Source of the DNA: Pelomonas sp. Root1444
GTDB taxonomy: Bacteria; Pseudomonadota; Gammaproteobacteria; Burkholderiales; Burkholderiaceae_C
Assembly: GCF_001426885.1 (NCBI RefSeq)
Contig: NZ_LMFP01000011.1
Span: 157,017-221,016 of the forward strand
Length of the DNA: 64,000 nt
Reading direction: 5' to 3'
The position numbers and the translations under genes were made by a program. Below, one piece after another: positions 47,057-57,502 of the stretch; positions within the stretch are counted from its first letter, which is position 1; each line of letters begins with the position of its first letter. The notes beneath the pieces are model-generated. The model did not search any database and had not been told where the DNA came from. It was given only the letters and a program-made list of their open reading frames with translations.

Positions 47057-49387
47057 TCACGCCACTCGCGTTCCCTTGGCCTCACGGACGTCCGCCACCG
47101 CCAGAGCCGTCATGTTGACGATGCGGCGCACCGTTGCCGACGGGGTCAGGATGTGCACCGGCGCGGCGGCGCCGAGCAGGATGGGGCCGATCGTCACGCC
47201 CTGGCTGGCGCTGATCTTGAGCACATTGAACAGGATGTTGGCGGCGTCCAGCGTCGGCAGCACCAGCAGGTTGGCCGCGCCGCTGAGCTTGCTGTCGGGC
47301 AGGAAGGCCTGGCGCACGCTCTCCGACAAGGCCGCGTCGCCGTGCATCTCGCCGTCGCACTCCACCTCGGGATGCCGGGCCGCGAACAACTCGTGCGCGC
47401 GGCGCATCTTCACGGCCGACGGGCGCGTGCTGGAGCCGAACATCGAGTGGCTCACAAACGCCAGCTTGGGCGGCAGGCCGAAGCGGCGCAGCTCGTCGGC
47501 GGCCATCGCGGCGATGTCGGCCAGCTCCTCGGCGTCCGGGTCGTCGTTGACGAAGGTGTCGGTGATGAACAACGTCATCTTGTCCAGCATCAGCGCGTTC
47601 ATCGCCGCGAACTGGCGCGCGCCTTCGCGCAGGCCGACGAGGTCGCGCACCTGCTCCAGGTGGCGGTCGAAGCGGCCCACCATGCCGCAGATCATCGCGT
47701 CCGCGTCGCCCAGCTCGATGGCCAGCGCACCGATGGCCGTGTTGGAGCGCCGCACGGCCGACTTGGCCATCTCTGGCGTCACGCCGTTGCGCTTCATGCG
47801 CGCGTGATAGGCCTCCCAGTACAGGCGGAAGCGCGGGTCGTCCTCGGGGTCGATGACGGCAACGTCGTCGCCCAGCTTCAGGCGCAGGCCGGCGCGCTGG
47901 ATGCGGGCGGCCAGCACCTCGGGGCGGCCGATCAGCGTCGGTTTGCACAGGCCTTCGTCCAGCGCCACCTGCACCGCACGCAACACTCGCTCGTCCTCGC
48001 CCTCGGCGTAGATGACGCGGGCCGGGGCGGCCTTGGCCGCGGCGAACACCGGGCGCATGAACATGCCGGTCTGGTAGACGAAGCGCTCCAGCGACTGGCG
48101 GTAGGCGTCGAGGTCGGTCACCGGCCGGGTCGCGACGCCATCGGCCGCCGCGGCCGCCGCCACCGCCGGTGCGATGCGCAGGATCAGGCGCGCATCGAAG
48201 GGCTTGGGGATCAGGTAGTCGGGCCCGAACGCCAGCTCCTGGCCGGCATAGGCCGCCGCCACTTCATCGCTGGTCTCGGCCTTGGCCAGCGCCGCGATCT
48301 CGCGCACGCAGGCCAGCTTCATGCCCTCGGTGATCTTGGTCGCGCCGCAGTCCAGCGCGCCGCGGAAGATGTAGGGGAAGCACAGGACGTTGTTGACCTG
48401 GTTCGGGTAGTCGCTGCGGCCGGTGGCGATGATGCAGTCCGGCCGCACTTCCTTCGCCAGCTCGGGGCGGATCTCCGGCTCCGGGTTGGCCAGCGCCAGG
48501 ATGATGGGTTGCGTGCCCATGGTCTTGACCATGTCGGCGCTGAGCACGCCGGCCGCCGAGCAACCCAGGAACACATCGGCGCCCGCGCACACGTCGGCCA
48601 GCGTGCGCGCCGTCGTCACCTGGCAGTAGCGCTGCTTGGACTCGTCCAGCTTGCCGGCCTTGGCGTCCTCGCGCTCCGACTGGATGACGCCGCGCGAATC
48701 GCAGACGAACACGTTCTCCCGCTTCACGCCCAGGCCCACCATGACGTCCAGGCAGGCGATGGCCGCCGCGCCCGCGCCAGACACGGCGACCTTGACGGTG
48801 GCGATGTCCTTGCCCACCAGCTCAAGCCCGTTCAGCAGCGCGGCCGACGAGATGATGGCCGTGCCGTGCTGGTCGTCGTGGAAGACGGGGATGTTCATGC
48901 GCTCGCGCAGCTTCTTCTCGACGTAGAAGCACTCGGGCGCCTTGATGTCCTCCAGGTTCACGCCGCCCAGCGTGGGCTCCATGGCGGCGATGATCTCGAC
49001 CAGCTTGTCCGGGTCGCGCTCGGCCAGCTCGATGTCGAACACGTCGATACCGGCGAACTTCTTGAACAGGCAGCCCTTGCCTTCCATCACCGGCTTGGCG
49101 GCCAGCGGGCCGATGTCGCCCAGGCCCAGCACGGCGGTGCCGTTGGTGATGACGCCTACCAGGTTGCCGCGCGACGTGAACTCGGCCGCCAGCGACGGGT
49201 CACGCTCGATATCCAGGCAGGGATAGGCCACGCCCGGCGAGTAGGCCAGCGACAAGTCGCGCTGGTTGGACAACGCCTTGGTCGGCGTGACGGAGATCTT
49301 GCCGCGCGTGGGGCTGCGGTGGTAGTCGAGGGCGGCGTCGCGAAGCGCGGCTTCGGCGGGCGACAGGGGAGCGTTGTTCTTTTCCAT
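47057..49387 (-). CDS. maeB: NADP-dependent malic enzyme with phosphotransacetylase-like C-terminal domain
   Basis: The 776-aa MaeB-type protein oxidatively decarboxylates malate to pyruvate. Malic-enzyme motifs are [55 protein letters not shown] and the Rossmann loop [15 protein letters not shown]. From about residue 440 a phosphate-acetyltransferase-like domain follows ([34 protein letters not shown]). In known MaeB proteins it is catalytically inactive and binds acetyl-CoA as an allosteric signal. It lies downstream of pgk on the same strand, separated by a hairpin. Confidence 0.95.
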   Translation of the reverse strand: MEKNNAPLSPAEAALRDAALDYHRSPTRGKISVTPTKALSNQRDLSLAYSPGVAYPCLDIERDPSLAAEFTSRGNLVGVITNGTAVLGLGDIGPLAAKPVMEGKGCLFKKFAGIDVFDIELAERDPDKLVEIIAAMEPTLGGVNLEDIKAPECFYVEKKLRERMNIPVFHDDQHGTAIISSAALLNGLELVGKDIATVKVAVSGAGAAAIACLDVMVGLGVKRENVFVCDSRGVIQSEREDAKAGKLDESKQRYCQVTTARTLADVCAGADVFLGCSAAGVLSADMVKTMGTQPIILALANPEPEIRPELAKEVRPDCIIATGRSDYPNQVNNVLCFPYIFRGALDCGATKITEGMKLACVREIAALAKAETSDEVAAAYAGQELAFGPDYLIPKPFDARLILRIAPAVAAAAAADGVATRPVTDLDAYRQSLERFVYQTGMFMRPVFAAAKAAPARVIYAEGEDERVLRAVQVALDEGLCKPTLIGRPEVLAARIQRAGLRLKLGDDVAVIDPEDDPRFRLYWEAYHARMKRNGVTPEMAKSAVRRSNTAIGALAIELGDADAMICGMVGRFDRHLEQVRDLVGLREGARQFAAMNALMLDKMTLFITDTFVNDDPDAEELADIAAMAADELRRFGLPPKLAFVSHSMFGSSTRPSAVKMRRAHELFAARHPEVECDGEMHGDAALSESVRQAFLPDSKLSGAANLLVLPTLDAANILFNVLKISASQGVTIGPILLGAAAPVHILTPSATVRRIVNMTALAVADVREAKGTRVA

Positions 49388-49492
49388 GGCGGCGGGTCTC
49401 CAAAGCGGAACCCGCGAGATTACGCCGCGTTTCAGCGCCCGCCGATGCAGGTTTCTTGGCGATCTATGCCGAAGCGAATATCACCCGGCCCC

Positions 49493-49514
49493 GGCGGCCC
49501 GTGCCCGGGCCGCC
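49493..49514 (-). terminator. Hairpin after pgk
   Basis: A perfect 9-bp stem (arms GGCGGCCCG and CGGGCCGCC, 4-nt loop) lies 13 nt past the pgk stop on the minus strand. No T-tract follows, so it may be a weak or factor-assisted terminator between pgk and maeB. Confidence 0.45.
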
Positions 49515-49526
49515 GCCCGCCACCGC

Positions 49527-50720
49527 TCAGCCCGCGGCGCGCTTGCTCAGGATCTCGAACGCCGGCAGGGTCTTGCCTTCCAGTACTTCCAGGAAGGCGC
49601 CGCCGCCGGTGGAGATGTAGCCGACGTCCTTCTCGATGCCGTACTTGGCAATGGCGGCCAGCGTGTCGCCGCCGCCGGCGATGCTGAAGGCGATGCTCTC
49701 GGCGATCGCGCGGGCGATCGCCTCGGTGCCGTGGGCGAAGGCCGGGAACTCGAACACGCCGACCGGGCCGTTCCAGACGATGGTGCCGGCCGCCTTGAGC
49801 TTCTCAGCCAGCTTGGCGGCCGTCTTGGGACCGATGTCGAGGATGAGGTCGTCATCTTCCACGTCGGTGGCAGCCTTGACGGAGGCCGTCGCGCCGGCCG
49901 CGAAGGCCTTGGCTGTGACGACGTCCTCGGGGATGGGCACCTCGGCACCGCGCGCGGCCATCGCGGCGATGACGGACTTGGCCTGGTCGACCAGGTCCGG
50001 CTCGGCCAGCGACTTGCCGATCTTCAGGCCCGAGGCCAGCATGAAGGTGTTGGCGATGCCGCCGCCGACGATGAGGCCGTCGACCTTGTCGGCCAGGCTC
50101 TGCAGGATGGTCAGCTTGGTCGAGACCTTGGAGCCGGCGACGATGGCCACCAGCGGGCGGCGCGGGTTGGCCAGCGCCTTCGTGATGGCGTCGATCTCCG
50201 CCGCCAGCAGCGGGCCGGCGCAGGCGATCTTGGCGTACTTGGCGATGCCGTAGGTGGTGGCTTCGGCGCGGTGGGCGGTGCCGAAGGCGTCGTGCACGAA
50301 GATGTCGCACAGGCCGGCGAGTTTCTTCGACAGCTCCTCGTTGCACTTCTTCTCGCCCTTGTTGACGCGGCAGTTCTCCAGCAGCACCAGCTGGCCCGGC
50401 GCGACGGAGACGGCGTCGACCCAGTCGCGCTGCAGCGGCACCGGGCGGCCCAGCAGCTCGGCCATGCGCTCGGCGACGGGCGCCAGCGAGTCCTCGGGCT
50501 TGAACTCGCCCTCGGTCGGCCGGCCCAGGTGGGAGGTGACCATGACGGCGGCGCCGGCGTCCAGCGCCATCTTGATGGCGGGCAGCGAGGCGCGGATGCG
50601 GGTGTCCTCGGTGATCTTGCCGTTGTCGTCCTGCGGCACGTTGAGGTCGGCGCGGATGAAGACGCGTTGGCCGGCCACCTTGCCGGCGGCGATCAGGTCT
50701 GAGAAGCGGATGACGTTCAT
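49527..50720 (-). CDS. pgk: Phosphoglycerate kinase
   Basis: The 397-aa glycolytic enzyme transfers phosphate from 1,3-bisphosphoglycerate to [23 protein letters not shown] and [14 protein letters not shown] bind phosphoglycerate, and [20 protein letters not shown] and [20 protein letters not shown] follow. The nucleotide side has [40 protein letters not shown] and [16 protein letters not shown] 50720 (MNVIRFSDL) is chosen over upstream in-frame codons. A 6-bp hairpin (50732-50748) lies in its leader. Confidence 0.97.
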   Translation of the reverse strand: MNVIRFSDLIAAGKVAGQRVFIRADLNVPQDDNGKITEDTRIRASLPAIKMALDAGAAVMVTSHLGRPTEGEFKPEDSLAPVAERMAELLGRPVPLQRDWVDAVSVAPGQLVLLENCRVNKGEKKCNEELSKKLAGLCDIFVHDAFGTAHRAEATTYGIAKYAKIACAGPLLAAEIDAITKALANPRRPLVAIVAGSKVSTKLTILQSLADKVDGLIVGGGIANTFMLASGLKIGKSLAEPDLVDQAKSVIAAMAARGAEVPIPEDVVTAKAFAAGATASVKAATDVEDDDLILDIGPKTAAKLAEKLKAAGTIVWNGPVGVFEFPAFAHGTEAIARAIAESIAFSIAGGGDTLAAIAKYGIEKDVGYISTGGGAFLEVLEGKTLPAFEILSKRAAG

Positions 50721-50913
50721 GGTCGGGCGGTGCAGTTGAGAAAACTGCCGCGATTCTCGCCGCTGCTCTGCACGTGCTGCGCGTGAACTGCGAACCGGCG
50801 CCGGGCCGCAGGCGATGTGCTTGCGGCTCGACGCCGCAAGCATCGCCGTCCCCCAGGGGAACCGGCCGGGTTCGCCCGCGTTCAGCGGTGCGGAACCGGG
50901 CGAGGGGCAGCAT
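50721..50913. other. Intergenic region between AzlD gene and pgk, holding repeat copy 2
   Basis: Most of these 193 bp are taken by the gene-end hairpin repeat (50819-50908) and the pgk leader with a short hairpin at 50732-50748 (arms GCAGTT and AACTGC). I find no clear promoter boxes for pgk and no coding frame with support. Confidence 0.5.
50819..50908 (-). repeat. Gene-end hairpin repeat, copy 2
   Basis: On the minus strand it begins 5 nt after the AzlD stop codon and aligns ungapped with 46831-46920. Its hairpin (50818-50842) has arms TGCTTGCGGC and GCCGCAAGCA with loop TCGAC, extended by outer GGCGA and TCGCC arms with a 2-nt bulge. Arms differ in sequence from copy 1 while pairing is preserved, which suggests selection for structure. 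Confidence 0.7.
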
Positions 50914-51243
50914 TCACCAGCCGAGGCCGAGCTTCAGCGTCAGCATGACGGCCATGCCGCTGACGATGGTGCCGAGGATGTCGCGGCGCCAGAAGAAGTA
51001 GCCGGTGGCAATGACGGCCGCTGGCCAGCGCGCGTCCTGCCAGGTCGTGATGAGCTGGCCCTTAGTCATGAAGATTTCAGGCGCCACGACAGCGACGAGC
51101 GCCGCCAGCGGCGCCACCTTCAGCAGCTCGCGCAGCCAGCCGGGGATGGGCAAGGGCTTCTCGCCGATCATGAAGAAGCTGCGCGTCAGCACGGAGATGC
51201 CGGCCAGGCCGAACAGCGCGACCCAGGTCAGCCACTCACTCAT
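50914..51243 (-). CDS. azlD: AzlD-family small subunit of branched-chain amino acid exporter
   Basis: The 109-aa membrane protein has about four hydrophobic helices and typical segments [20 protein letters not shown] and [20 protein letters not shown]. AzlD partners with AzlC to export leucine, isoleucine and valine analogues. It overlaps azlC by 8 nt on the same strand. Its ending LTLKLGLGW is directly followed by the hairpin repeat. Confidence 0.88.
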   Translation of the reverse strand: MSEWLTWVALFGLAGISVLTRSFFMIGEKPLPIPGWLRELLKVAPLAALVAVVAPEIFMTKGQLITTWQDARWPAAVIATGYFFWRRDILGTIVSGMAVMLTLKLGLGW

Positions 51244-51955
51244 GGCGCGCCTTCCGCATGTCCAGCCACCAGCCCACCGCGCCCGCCGCCACGATGGCGC
51301 ACAGGATGTTGAGCTTCAGCGGCAGCGAATACGTCGCGATCGACACGCCGGCTGCGGTCACGGCCACCCACCACAGCATCCTCTCGGTCAGCAGCGCGTA
51401 CGACAGCCCCAGCAGCGCCAGCACGCCCGCAAAGCCTATGCCCCAGTGCGGTGGGATGCGGTCGGCCAGCAGGATGCCGGTGAAGGACGCGATCTGCCAG
51501 GTCGGCCAGTTGACGGCGACGCCACCCCAGAAATAGCGCTGCTGGCCCCGCTGCGGCACGGCGTCGGGGTAGCGCTTGACGAAGTAGACGAAGTTCAGGT
51601 CGGCCGACAGGTAGCCGTTCAGCAGCCGCCGCCACCTTGGCAGGTGGGCCCAGTAGGCGCGCCACTGCGCGCTGAAGATGACGAAGCGCAGGTTGACGCA
51701 GAAGGCCGTGGCCAGCAGCACCCACAGCGGCGCGCCCGAGGCGATCAGCGGAAGGGCCGTCAGCTGCGCGCTGCCGGCGAACACCAGCAGCGACATGCCC
51801 ATGGCCAGCGGGATGCTGAGGCCGCTCTTGACCATGGTGACGCCGGTCACCAGGCCCCAGGCGGCCAGCCCCAGGGAGGGCGAGGCCATGTCGCGCGCGC
51901 CGGCTCTGAAATCGGGATCGGCCGCGAGCGCGCGCAGCCTGGCAGACAAACTCAT
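51236..51955 (-). CDS. azlC: AzlC-family branched-chain amino acid exporter, large subunit
   Basis: The 239-aa membrane protein has the AzlC pattern: DMASPSLGLAAWGLVTGVTM, then SLLVFAGSAQLTALPLIASG, then LLATAFCVNLRFVIFSAQWR. It forms the exporter with the downstream, overlapping AzlD product. No Lrp-type regulator lies next to the pair. The presence of leucine-catabolic genes in the same window is suggestive, but the two loci are 30 kb apart. Confidence 0.9.
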   Translation of the reverse strand: MSLSARLRALAADPDFRAGARDMASPSLGLAAWGLVTGVTMVKSGLSIPLAMGMSLLVFAGSAQLTALPLIASGAPLWVLLATAFCVNLRFVIFSAQWRAYWAHLPRWRRLLNGYLSADLNFVYFVKRYPDAVPQRGQQRYFWGGVAVNWPTWQIASFTGILLADRIPPHWGIGFAGVLALLGLSYALLTERMLWWVAVTAAGVSIATYSLPLKLNILCAIVAAGAVGWWLDMRKARHE

Positions 51956-51980
51956 GCCGCCATTGTCGGCGGCATGCGAA

Positions 51981-52733
51981 TCACTTCTCGAGACGGCGGA
52001 CTTTGCCGCTGCCGGCGATCGACGAGCTGATCTCCGGCGAACCGGCGTACTTCACGTCGCCCGAGCCGGCGATGGAGACATTGAGCTTCTTGGTCGCCTG
52101 CACCTGGGCGTCGCCACTGCCGGCGATGGTGACCTTGACGTCCTCGGCGACCAACTCCGCCGCCTTCACGTCGCCGTTGCCGGAGATGGCGACGCTGGCG
52201 TTGCCGCAGCGGCCGGCCGCGACGATGTCGCCGCTGCCGCTGACCTTCATCGCCAGGCGCTCGGCATCGAGGTTGGCGAAGCGGATGTCGCCCGAGCCGG
52301 CGATGGCAGCGTCGACGCCGCCGGTCTTCATCGCCTCGACCTTGACGGTGCCCGAGCCGGCCACCGCGACGGCGCGCAGCGACGGCATCTCGATGACGAA
52401 GCTGGGGTTGGTGGACGTGGAGATGTTGATGCCCTTCCTGGGCCCGATCTCCAGCGTGCGGCCCTTGCCACCGTCGACGACGCGCGTCTCGATATGGGGC
52501 AGCAGGTTGCGGTCGGCCTTGACCTCGACCTTGTTGCCCGCCCCCTGGCGGATGACGACGTTGAAGCCGCCGCTCAGCGAGACGGCGTCAAAGGCGCCGG
52601 TGTCGCGGGCCTCGGTGGCGATGTCGCCGTTGCCAGTGACGCGTTCGCCCTTGTTCCAGCTCCAGGCCTGGGCCGAGCCGCAGAGGGCGGCGCTGACGAG
52701 ACCGAGGGCGAAGAGGCGGCGGGGGGTGTTCAT
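51981..52733 (-). CDS. Secreted GIN-domain (DUF2807) protein
   Basis: The 250-aa product has a signal peptide (1-22, ending CGSAQA). A right-handed beta-helix-like domain follows, built on repeated S/N-G-x-G-D turns (AVAGSGTVKV, AIAGSGDIRF, KVSGSGDIVA, AISGNGDVKA, TIAGSGDAQV, SIAGSGDVKY, SIAGSGKVRR). WNKGERVTGNGDIATEARDT with GAFDAVSLSGGFNVVIRQGA opens it. This is the putative auto-transporter adhesin head GIN domain family of unknown role. ATG 52733 is preferred to a longer upstream frame lacking a signal peptide. Confidence 0.9.
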   Translation of the reverse strand: MNTPRRLFALGLVSAALCGSAQAWSWNKGERVTGNGDIATEARDTGAFDAVSLSGGFNVVIRQGAGNKVEVKADRNLLPHIETRVVDGGKGRTLEIGPRKGINISTSTNPSFVIEMPSLRAVAVAGSGTVKVEAMKTGGVDAAIAGSGDIRFANLDAERLAMKVSGSGDIVAAGRCGNASVAISGNGDVKAAELVAEDVKVTIAGSGDAQVQATKKLNVSIAGSGDVKYAGSPEISSSIAGSGKVRRLEK

Positions 52734-52848
52734 GGCGGGCTCCATCGAGGTTGTGATGGCCCGCATCTTGCCGGCCGGCGCCGATACGGACGACGGCGGC
52801 GCGACGATGCGCAGGATCAAAGGCGCGAAATGCCGCTGAGCGCGCTGG

Positions 52849-53202
52849 TCAGTGCGCCTTGGCCTTCTCTGCCGGCTTCTCTGCCGGCTTCTCCACAACC
52901 TCCTCGGCCGGCTGCGCAGGCCTGGCACCCGGTCGGGGCACGACGGGGGCGACGCCCTCGAGCTTGTTCTCCCGCATGTACTCGTCCATCTCGCGCCAGC
53001 CGGCGTAGATCGCGGCCTTCTGCGCCTTGGGGTTCAGCACGTAGCAGTCCTCGATGGCGCGCATCGCGTGGCGGCAGGCGCTGCCGATGGCCTTGCCTTC
53101 GGCCTCCTTCAAGGCCGCCGTCTTGGCGGGGTCGTCGATGCCCAGTTGCTCGCAGGCCGACAGGGCCGCGAGCAGGGGCAGGGCAAGGAGGAGACGCTTC
53201 AT
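52849..53202 (-). CDS. Small lipoprotein with Lys/Pro/Glu-rich tail
   Basis: The 117-aa protein has a lipobox LSAC (residues 14-17), so Cys17 should be lipidated. A helical part with two cysteines (ACRHAMRAIEDCYVLNPKAQ) comes next, then a repeat-like C-terminal tail VEKPAEKPAEKAKAH that may span periplasm or contact peptidoglycan. No family recognised. The next gene upstream is htpX, 36 nt away on the same strand. Confidence 0.8.
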   Translation of the reverse strand: MKRLLLALPLLAALSACEQLGIDDPAKTAALKEAEGKAIGSACRHAMRAIEDCYVLNPKAQKAAIYAGWREMDEYMRENKLEGVAPVVPRPGARPAQPAEEVVEKPAEKPAEKAKAH

Positions 53203-53238
53203 CTGTTCAGGTATCGGCGGCGTGGCGGCGAACTTGAG

Positions 53239-54084
53239 TCAGCGCCTGACCATCGCCATCAGGCGCGCGACACGCTCCTCGGTCGACGGGTGCGTGGAGA
53301 ACAGCCCGCGCAGCCCGCCACCGGACAGCGGGTTCATGATCATCATCTGCGCCGTCTCCGGATGCGCCTCGGTCGTGGGCAGCGGCGTGCCCTGGGCGTA
53401 GCGGTGGATCTTGTCCAGCGCCGACGCCAGCGCCGCCGGGTCGCCGGAAATCTCGGCGCCGCCGCGGTCCGCCTCGAACTCGCGGGCGCGGCTGATGGCC
53501 ATCTGGATGACGCTGGCCGCGAGCGGCGCCAGCAGCGCGATGGCGATGCCGGCAATCGGGTTCATCGGCCGGCCGTTCTCGTCGCGGCCGCCGAAGAACG
53601 CCGCGAAGTTGGCCAGCATGGAGATCGCACCGGCCATCGTCGCGCTGACGGTGCTGATGAGGATGTCGCGGTGGGCGACGTGGGCCAGTTCGTGGGCCAT
53701 CACGCCGCGCAGTTCGCGCTCGGACAGCACGCGCAGGATGCCGGTCGTCGCCGCCACGGCCGCGTGCTCGGGGTTGCGGCCGGTCGCGAAGGCGTTGGGC
53801 GCGGCCTCGTCGATCAGGTAGACGCGCGGCATCGGAAGGCCGGCCTTCTGGGCCAGTTCCCGCACCATGCCGTAGAACTGCGGCGCCGAGCTCGCGTCGA
53901 CCTCGCGGGCGTTGTACATCTTCAGCACCATGTCCGCGGAGAACCAGTAGCTGAAGAAGTTCATCGCGATGGCGACGGCCAGCGCGATCAGCATGCCGGT
54001 CTGGCCGCCGATCATGGCGCCCACCGCCATGAACAGCGCCGTGATGGCGGCCATCAGGATGGCGGTTTTCAGCAGATTGAACAT
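53239..54084 (-). CDS. htpX: HtpX membrane-bound zinc protease
   Basis: The 281-aa M48B protease has two N-terminal TM helices (about 5-50) and the zinc motif HELAH in [20 protein letters not shown] (about 130-149). Two further hydrophobic stretches and a third ligand in [20 protein letters not shown] follow. HtpX degrades misfolded inner-membrane proteins. The conserved [14 protein letters not shown] ending fits. ATG 54084 (MFNLLKTA) is taken rather than an extension of 11 codons. Confidence 0.95.
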   Translation of the reverse strand: MFNLLKTAILMAAITALFMAVGAMIGGQTGMLIALAVAIAMNFFSYWFSADMVLKMYNAREVDASSAPQFYGMVRELAQKAGLPMPRVYLIDEAAPNAFATGRNPEHAAVAATTGILRVLSERELRGVMAHELAHVAHRDILISTVSATMAGAISMLANFAAFFGGRDENGRPMNPIAGIAIALLAPLAASVIQMAISRAREFEADRGGAEISGDPAALASALDKIHRYAQGTPLPTTEAHPETAQMMIMNPLSGGGLRGLFSTHPSTEERVARLMAMVRR

Positions 54085-54160
54085 CCCAGGCGTCCTTGGA
54101 GAACAAAAGCCGAACATGCGGCGCCGCGGCTGGAAATCAAGCGGCAGCCAATCGCCATGA

Positions 54161-55342
54161 TCAGAACACCAGCCGGCCGTCTCCGTTGATGACGCCCAGG
54201 TCGACGAAGCGCGAGCCGTTGTGATTGTCCCTGGACAGGCGGATCAGGTAGCCCCCCAGGTCGAGACTGCCCAGCGATTCCAGCCCCGCGACCAGCGAGG
54301 CGCGGGTGGGCGCGGGGCCGGCGCGCCTGAGCCCCTCGATCAGCACCCGCCCGGCGATGAAGCCTTCCAGCATGGTGTAGTTGGGCTGGGCATCGGCCGC
54401 CAGGCGGCGCAGGCTGGCGTGGAAGTCGCGCTGGAACTGCAGGTGGTCCTTGCGCGGCTGGGGCAGCACCTGAATCATGATCAGGCCGCGGGCATGCTGC
54501 TTGAGGTCGCCCGCGAGGCGCGAGCCCGCGAAGGAGCTGGTCGCGAACTGCCCGCCATACCCGCGCTCGCGCAGGCCCTTGACGATCGCGGCGATCGGCT
54601 TGGCATTGCTGATGAAGACGACGAGCTGGGCATCCGCCTTGGCCAGGGCGTCGATCTGCGGCGTGAAATCGGTGGCGTTGCGGTTCAACCCCACCACGGC
54701 GACGGCGCTCAGGCGTTCGGCCGCGAGCGCATCCTGCATCGAGCGCAGGTTGGCCGGGCCGACGTCGTCCAGGTAGGCCAGCGCGATGCGGGTCAGCCCC
54801 AGCGAGGCGACGTGGCGAATGATGCGAGCCATCTCGTCGCCATAGCCCGCCCGGGTGTGGAAGAGATAGGGGTTGAAGGCGGCGCGGATGCCCATGTTGC
54901 CGGTGGCCGGCGACAGCATGGGGATGCGGGCCTTGGTGATAGTTTCCAGGCTGGCCTCGGTGCCTGCACCGCTGGTGTAGCCGATCAGGGCCAGCGTCTT
55001 GTCCGACTCGGCCAGCTTGCGGGTGTTGGCCAGCACGGCGTCACGCTTGCCGCCGTCGTCGACCGTGACCAGCCGCAGCGGCCGGCCGTTGATGCCGCCC
55101 GCGGCATTGGCCAGGCTGAATGCCGCCTCGATGCCCAGGCGCACGTCCTTGGCATATTCCGCCTGGCCGCCGGTGAAGCCGGCGCTCTGCCCGATCAGCA
55201 GCGGCTCGCCGGCCTGCGCCATGGCGGCACCATTGCCGAGCAGTCCGGTGGCCAAAGCCAGGGCGAATGTGGCCCGCCGCTGCCAGCGGCGCGCGAGGGA
55301 AAGCAGCCTCGCCCGGCCGGGCGATGGGTTGTGGTTCTTCAT
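54161..55342 (-). CDS. Periplasmic binding protein of the branched-chain amino acid (LivJ-like) type
   Basis: The 393-aa protein has a long basic N terminus, a signal segment (about 22-43, ending GAAMAQA) and a type I periplasmic-binding fold. [20 protein letters not shown], then [20 protein letters not shown], then [20 protein letters not shown] and [10 protein letters not shown] are typical. No permease or ATPase genes accompany it. It is 17 nt downstream of a di-haem peroxidase gene and probably co-transcribed with it, so it may act as a signal-binding protein and not in uptake. Ligand is unknown. Confidence 0.87.
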   Translation of the reverse strand: MKNHNPSPGRARLLSLARRWQRRATFALALATGLLGNGAAMAQAGEPLLIGQSAGFTGGQAEYAKDVRLGIEAAFSLANAAGGINGRPLRLVTVDDGGKRDAVLANTRKLAESDKTLALIGYTSGAGTEASLETITKARIPMLSPATGNMGIRAAFNPYLFHTRAGYGDEMARIIRHVASLGLTRIALAYLDDVGPANLRSMQDALAAERLSAVAVVGLNRNATDFTPQIDALAKADAQLVVFISNAKPIAAIVKGLRERGYGGQFATSSFAGSRLAGDLKQHARGLIMIQVLPQPRKDHLQFQRDFHASLRRLAADAQPNYTMLEGFIAGRVLIEGLRRAGPAPTRASLVAGLESLGSLDLGGYLIRLSRDNHNGSRFVDLGVINGDGRLVF

Positions 55343-55359
55343 GCAGGATGTGATTGGTA

Positions 55360-56400
55360 TCAGCGGTTGGCCGCCACCGCCGGCCAGGCGGCTGGCGCGG
55401 CGTAGTGGGCCGGCACCTGGCCGGTCAGGCTGCCGAGGAAGGCGACGATGTCGCCCACGTCCTCGGGCGACAGCGTCTGGCCCAATTGCACCTCGGCCAT
55501 CACCCGCACCGCCTCTTCGAGCGTCGCGACGGAACCGTCGTGGAAATAGGGCGCCGTCTTGGCGATGTTGCGAAGCATCGGCACGCGGTAGACGTACTTG
55601 TCGCTCTCGATCTTGGTGCTCGTGAACCGGCCCTCGTCGATGGTCTTCGAGCCGGTCGCCAGCCAGTAGTTCTTGGTGACGCCGAACTTCTGGAAGGAGT
55701 TGCCACCCAGCAGCGGGCCGTTGTGGCAGGCCACGCAGCCCTTGCCGACGAACTTCTCCAGCCCCACGCGCTGCTGCGCGTTCAAGGCGCCGGCATTGCC
55801 CTGCAGGAAATCGTCGAGCGGCGCCGGCGTGCGCAGCGTGCGCTGGTAGGCCGCCAGCGCCTTGGCGTAATTGGCCGCCGTGATCGCCTCACCCTCGGTG
55901 CCGAAAGCGCGCCGGAACAGGTCCTCATAGGCCAGGCTGCGCAGTGCCGCGACCAGGTCGGCCGTGTTGCCGTAGCCCATGGAGCCGGTGATGGAGCGCT
56001 CCGCCTGGTGGGCACCGTCCTTGCGGTCGCCGTACCAGCGCAGGGCGACCTGGTCCTGCGCCATGAACATCGCCTGCGAATGCAACGTCGTGAATTGACC
56101 CTTGGCATTGACCGACAGCGGGCGGCGGTCGGAACTCCAGTCGGCCGGGCTGTGGCAGCTGACGCAGGCGGTCTTGCCGTCCAGCGACAGGCGGGTATCC
56201 CAGAACAGCGCCCGCCCCAGCACCGCCTGCGGTGCGGAGGCCTCCTCCGGCGTCACCGGCTTGACGACACCGAACAGGGCCTGGGCCTGCAGCAGCAGCG
56301 CATCGCTGCCGCCCGCGAGGGTCGGCGTGGCGACGGCCCAGGCCAGCCCCAGCAACAGGGCGGGGGCCGAGGCGACCCGGCAAAGCAAAGTGAGTGTCAT
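55360..56400 (-). CDS. Di-haem cytochrome c peroxidase (CcpA/MauG family)
   Basis: The 346-aa periplasmic protein has a signal peptide (1-28) and two CxxCH haem sites. One is CVSCH in LDGKTACVSCHSPADWSSDR, the other CVACH in FVGKGCVACHNGPLLGGNSF. YRVPMLRNIAKTAPYFHDGS is the family C-terminal motif with the distal Met/His region. It reduces hydrogen peroxide or oxidises a partner protein with electrons from cytochrome c. ATG 56400 gives the signal peptide directly. The following gene encodes a periplasmic binding protein, an unusual partner. Confidence 0.9.
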   Translation of the reverse strand: MTLTLLCRVASAPALLLGLAWAVATPTLAGGSDALLLQAQALFGVVKPVTPEEASAPQAVLGRALFWDTRLSLDGKTACVSCHSPADWSSDRRPLSVNAKGQFTTLHSQAMFMAQDQVALRWYGDRKDGAHQAERSITGSMGYGNTADLVAALRSLAYEDLFRRAFGTEGEAITAANYAKALAAYQRTLRTPAPLDDFLQGNAGALNAQQRVGLEKFVGKGCVACHNGPLLGGNSFQKFGVTKNYWLATGSKTIDEGRFTSTKIESDKYVYRVPMLRNIAKTAPYFHDGSVATLEEAVRVMAEVQLGQTLSPEDVGDIVAFLGSLTGQVPAHYAAPAAWPAVAANR

Positions 56401-56526
56401 GGCGAGCTCGATGACGATGAGGGGCGGTCCTCCACAAGGGGTCCGGATCGTGCGGCCCGGCCCGCAAAATCGTGCGCATTCTGTCGCAGCCCAGATGACG
56501 CGCAATGCCTAAAAGTACCGCTATTG

Positions 56527-56541
56527 GCGCCCGTCGGGCGC
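56527..56541 (-). terminator. Short hairpin after fmt
   Basis: Arms GCGCCC and GGGCGC with a 3-nt loop lie just past the fmt stop on the minus strand. No T-tract follows directly. It probably separates the def-fmt transcript from the peroxidase gene. Confidence 0.4.
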
Positions 56542-56547
56542 TCTGAC

Positions 56548-57489
56548 CTAACCGGTTATCAGCGCGAAGCGCTCGCCCGCGGCCACCGGCCGCGCCTGCA
56601 TGAAAGCGGCAGCCGGGCCGCGCTTGCCCCCCGCACGCTGCAGCTCCGTCAGCCGCAGTGCGCCCTCGCCGCAGGCCACCACCGGCCCGGTGGCGATCAC
56701 GACGCCCGGCTCGCCATCACCGTCGACGAGTTCAGCGCGCCAGACCTTCAGCGGCTCACCGGCCAGCATCGCCACGCCGCCCGGGAATGGGTCGAAGGCG
56801 CGCAGGCGGCGCTCGATCTCGGCGGCCGGCCGGCGCCAGTCGATGGTGCTCTCGGCCTTCTCGATCTTGTGGGCGTAGGTCACGCCCTCGGCCGGCTGCG
56901 GCGTGCGCGTCAGCGCGCCGGCCTGCAGGGCCTCGACGATCAGCCGGCCGCCCAGCGCGGCCAGGCGGTCGTGCAGCGTCGCGGTCGTGTCGTCGGCGCG
57001 GATGGGCTCGCGGCCGACGAGCAGCATGTCGCCGGTGTCCAGGCCGGCATCCATCTGCATGATGGTGATGCCGGTCTCGGTGTCGCCGGCCTCGATGGCG
57101 CGATGGATGGGGGCGGCGCCGCGCCAGCGCGGCAGCAGCGAGGCATGGATGTTCAGGCAGCCCTTGCGCGGGAGGTCCAGCACCCACTGCGGCAGGATCA
57201 GCCCATAGGCGGCGACGACCATCACGTCGGCCTCCGCCGCCAGCAGCGCCTCGCGCGCCGCGGCCGCGTCGGCGGCGTACTTGCCGTCCAGCTTGAGGCC
57301 CTGCGGCTGCGCGACCGGGATGCCCGCCGCAACGGCGCGCTGCTTCACGCTTGACGCCTGCAGCTTCATGCCGCGCCCGGCCGGGCGGTCGGGCTGGGTC
57401 AGCACCAGCGGCACCGTGAAGCCGGCGCCCAGCAGCGCATCCAACGCGACGGCGGCGAACTCCGGCGTGCCCGCGAAAACGACTTTCAT
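56548..57489 (-). CDS. fmt: Methionyl-tRNA formyltransferase
   Basis: The 313-aa enzyme formylates initiator Met-t[23 protein letters not shown] opens the formyltransferase domain. [20 protein letters not shown] contains the Asn-His catalytic pair, and [20 protein letters not shown] contains the catalytic Asp. The C-terminal domain (about 205-313) contacts tRNA. It lies 13 nt downstream of def, the usual order for initiator methionine processing. Confidence 0.97.
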   Translation of the reverse strand: MKVVFAGTPEFAAVALDALLGAGFTVPLVLTQPDRPAGRGMKLQASSVKQRAVAAGIPVAQPQGLKLDGKYAADAAAAREALLAAEADVMVVAAYGLILPQWVLDLPRKGCLNIHASLLPRWRGAAPIHRAIEAGDTETGITIMQMDAGLDTGDMLLVGREPIRADDTTATLHDRLAALGGRLIVEALQAGALTRTPQPAEGVTYAHKIEKAESTIDWRRPAAEIERRLRAFDPFPGGVAMLAGEPLKVWRAELVDGDGEPGVVIATGPVVACGEGALRLTELQRAGGKRGPAAAFMQARPVAAGERFALITG

Positions 57490-57502
57490 GACGCAATGCG
57501 CA

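Noticed and set aside
51236-51955. A functional link between AzlCD and the leucine operon
   Set aside because: The loci are about 30 kb apart with no shared operator visible; only the theme of branched-chain amino acids is common.
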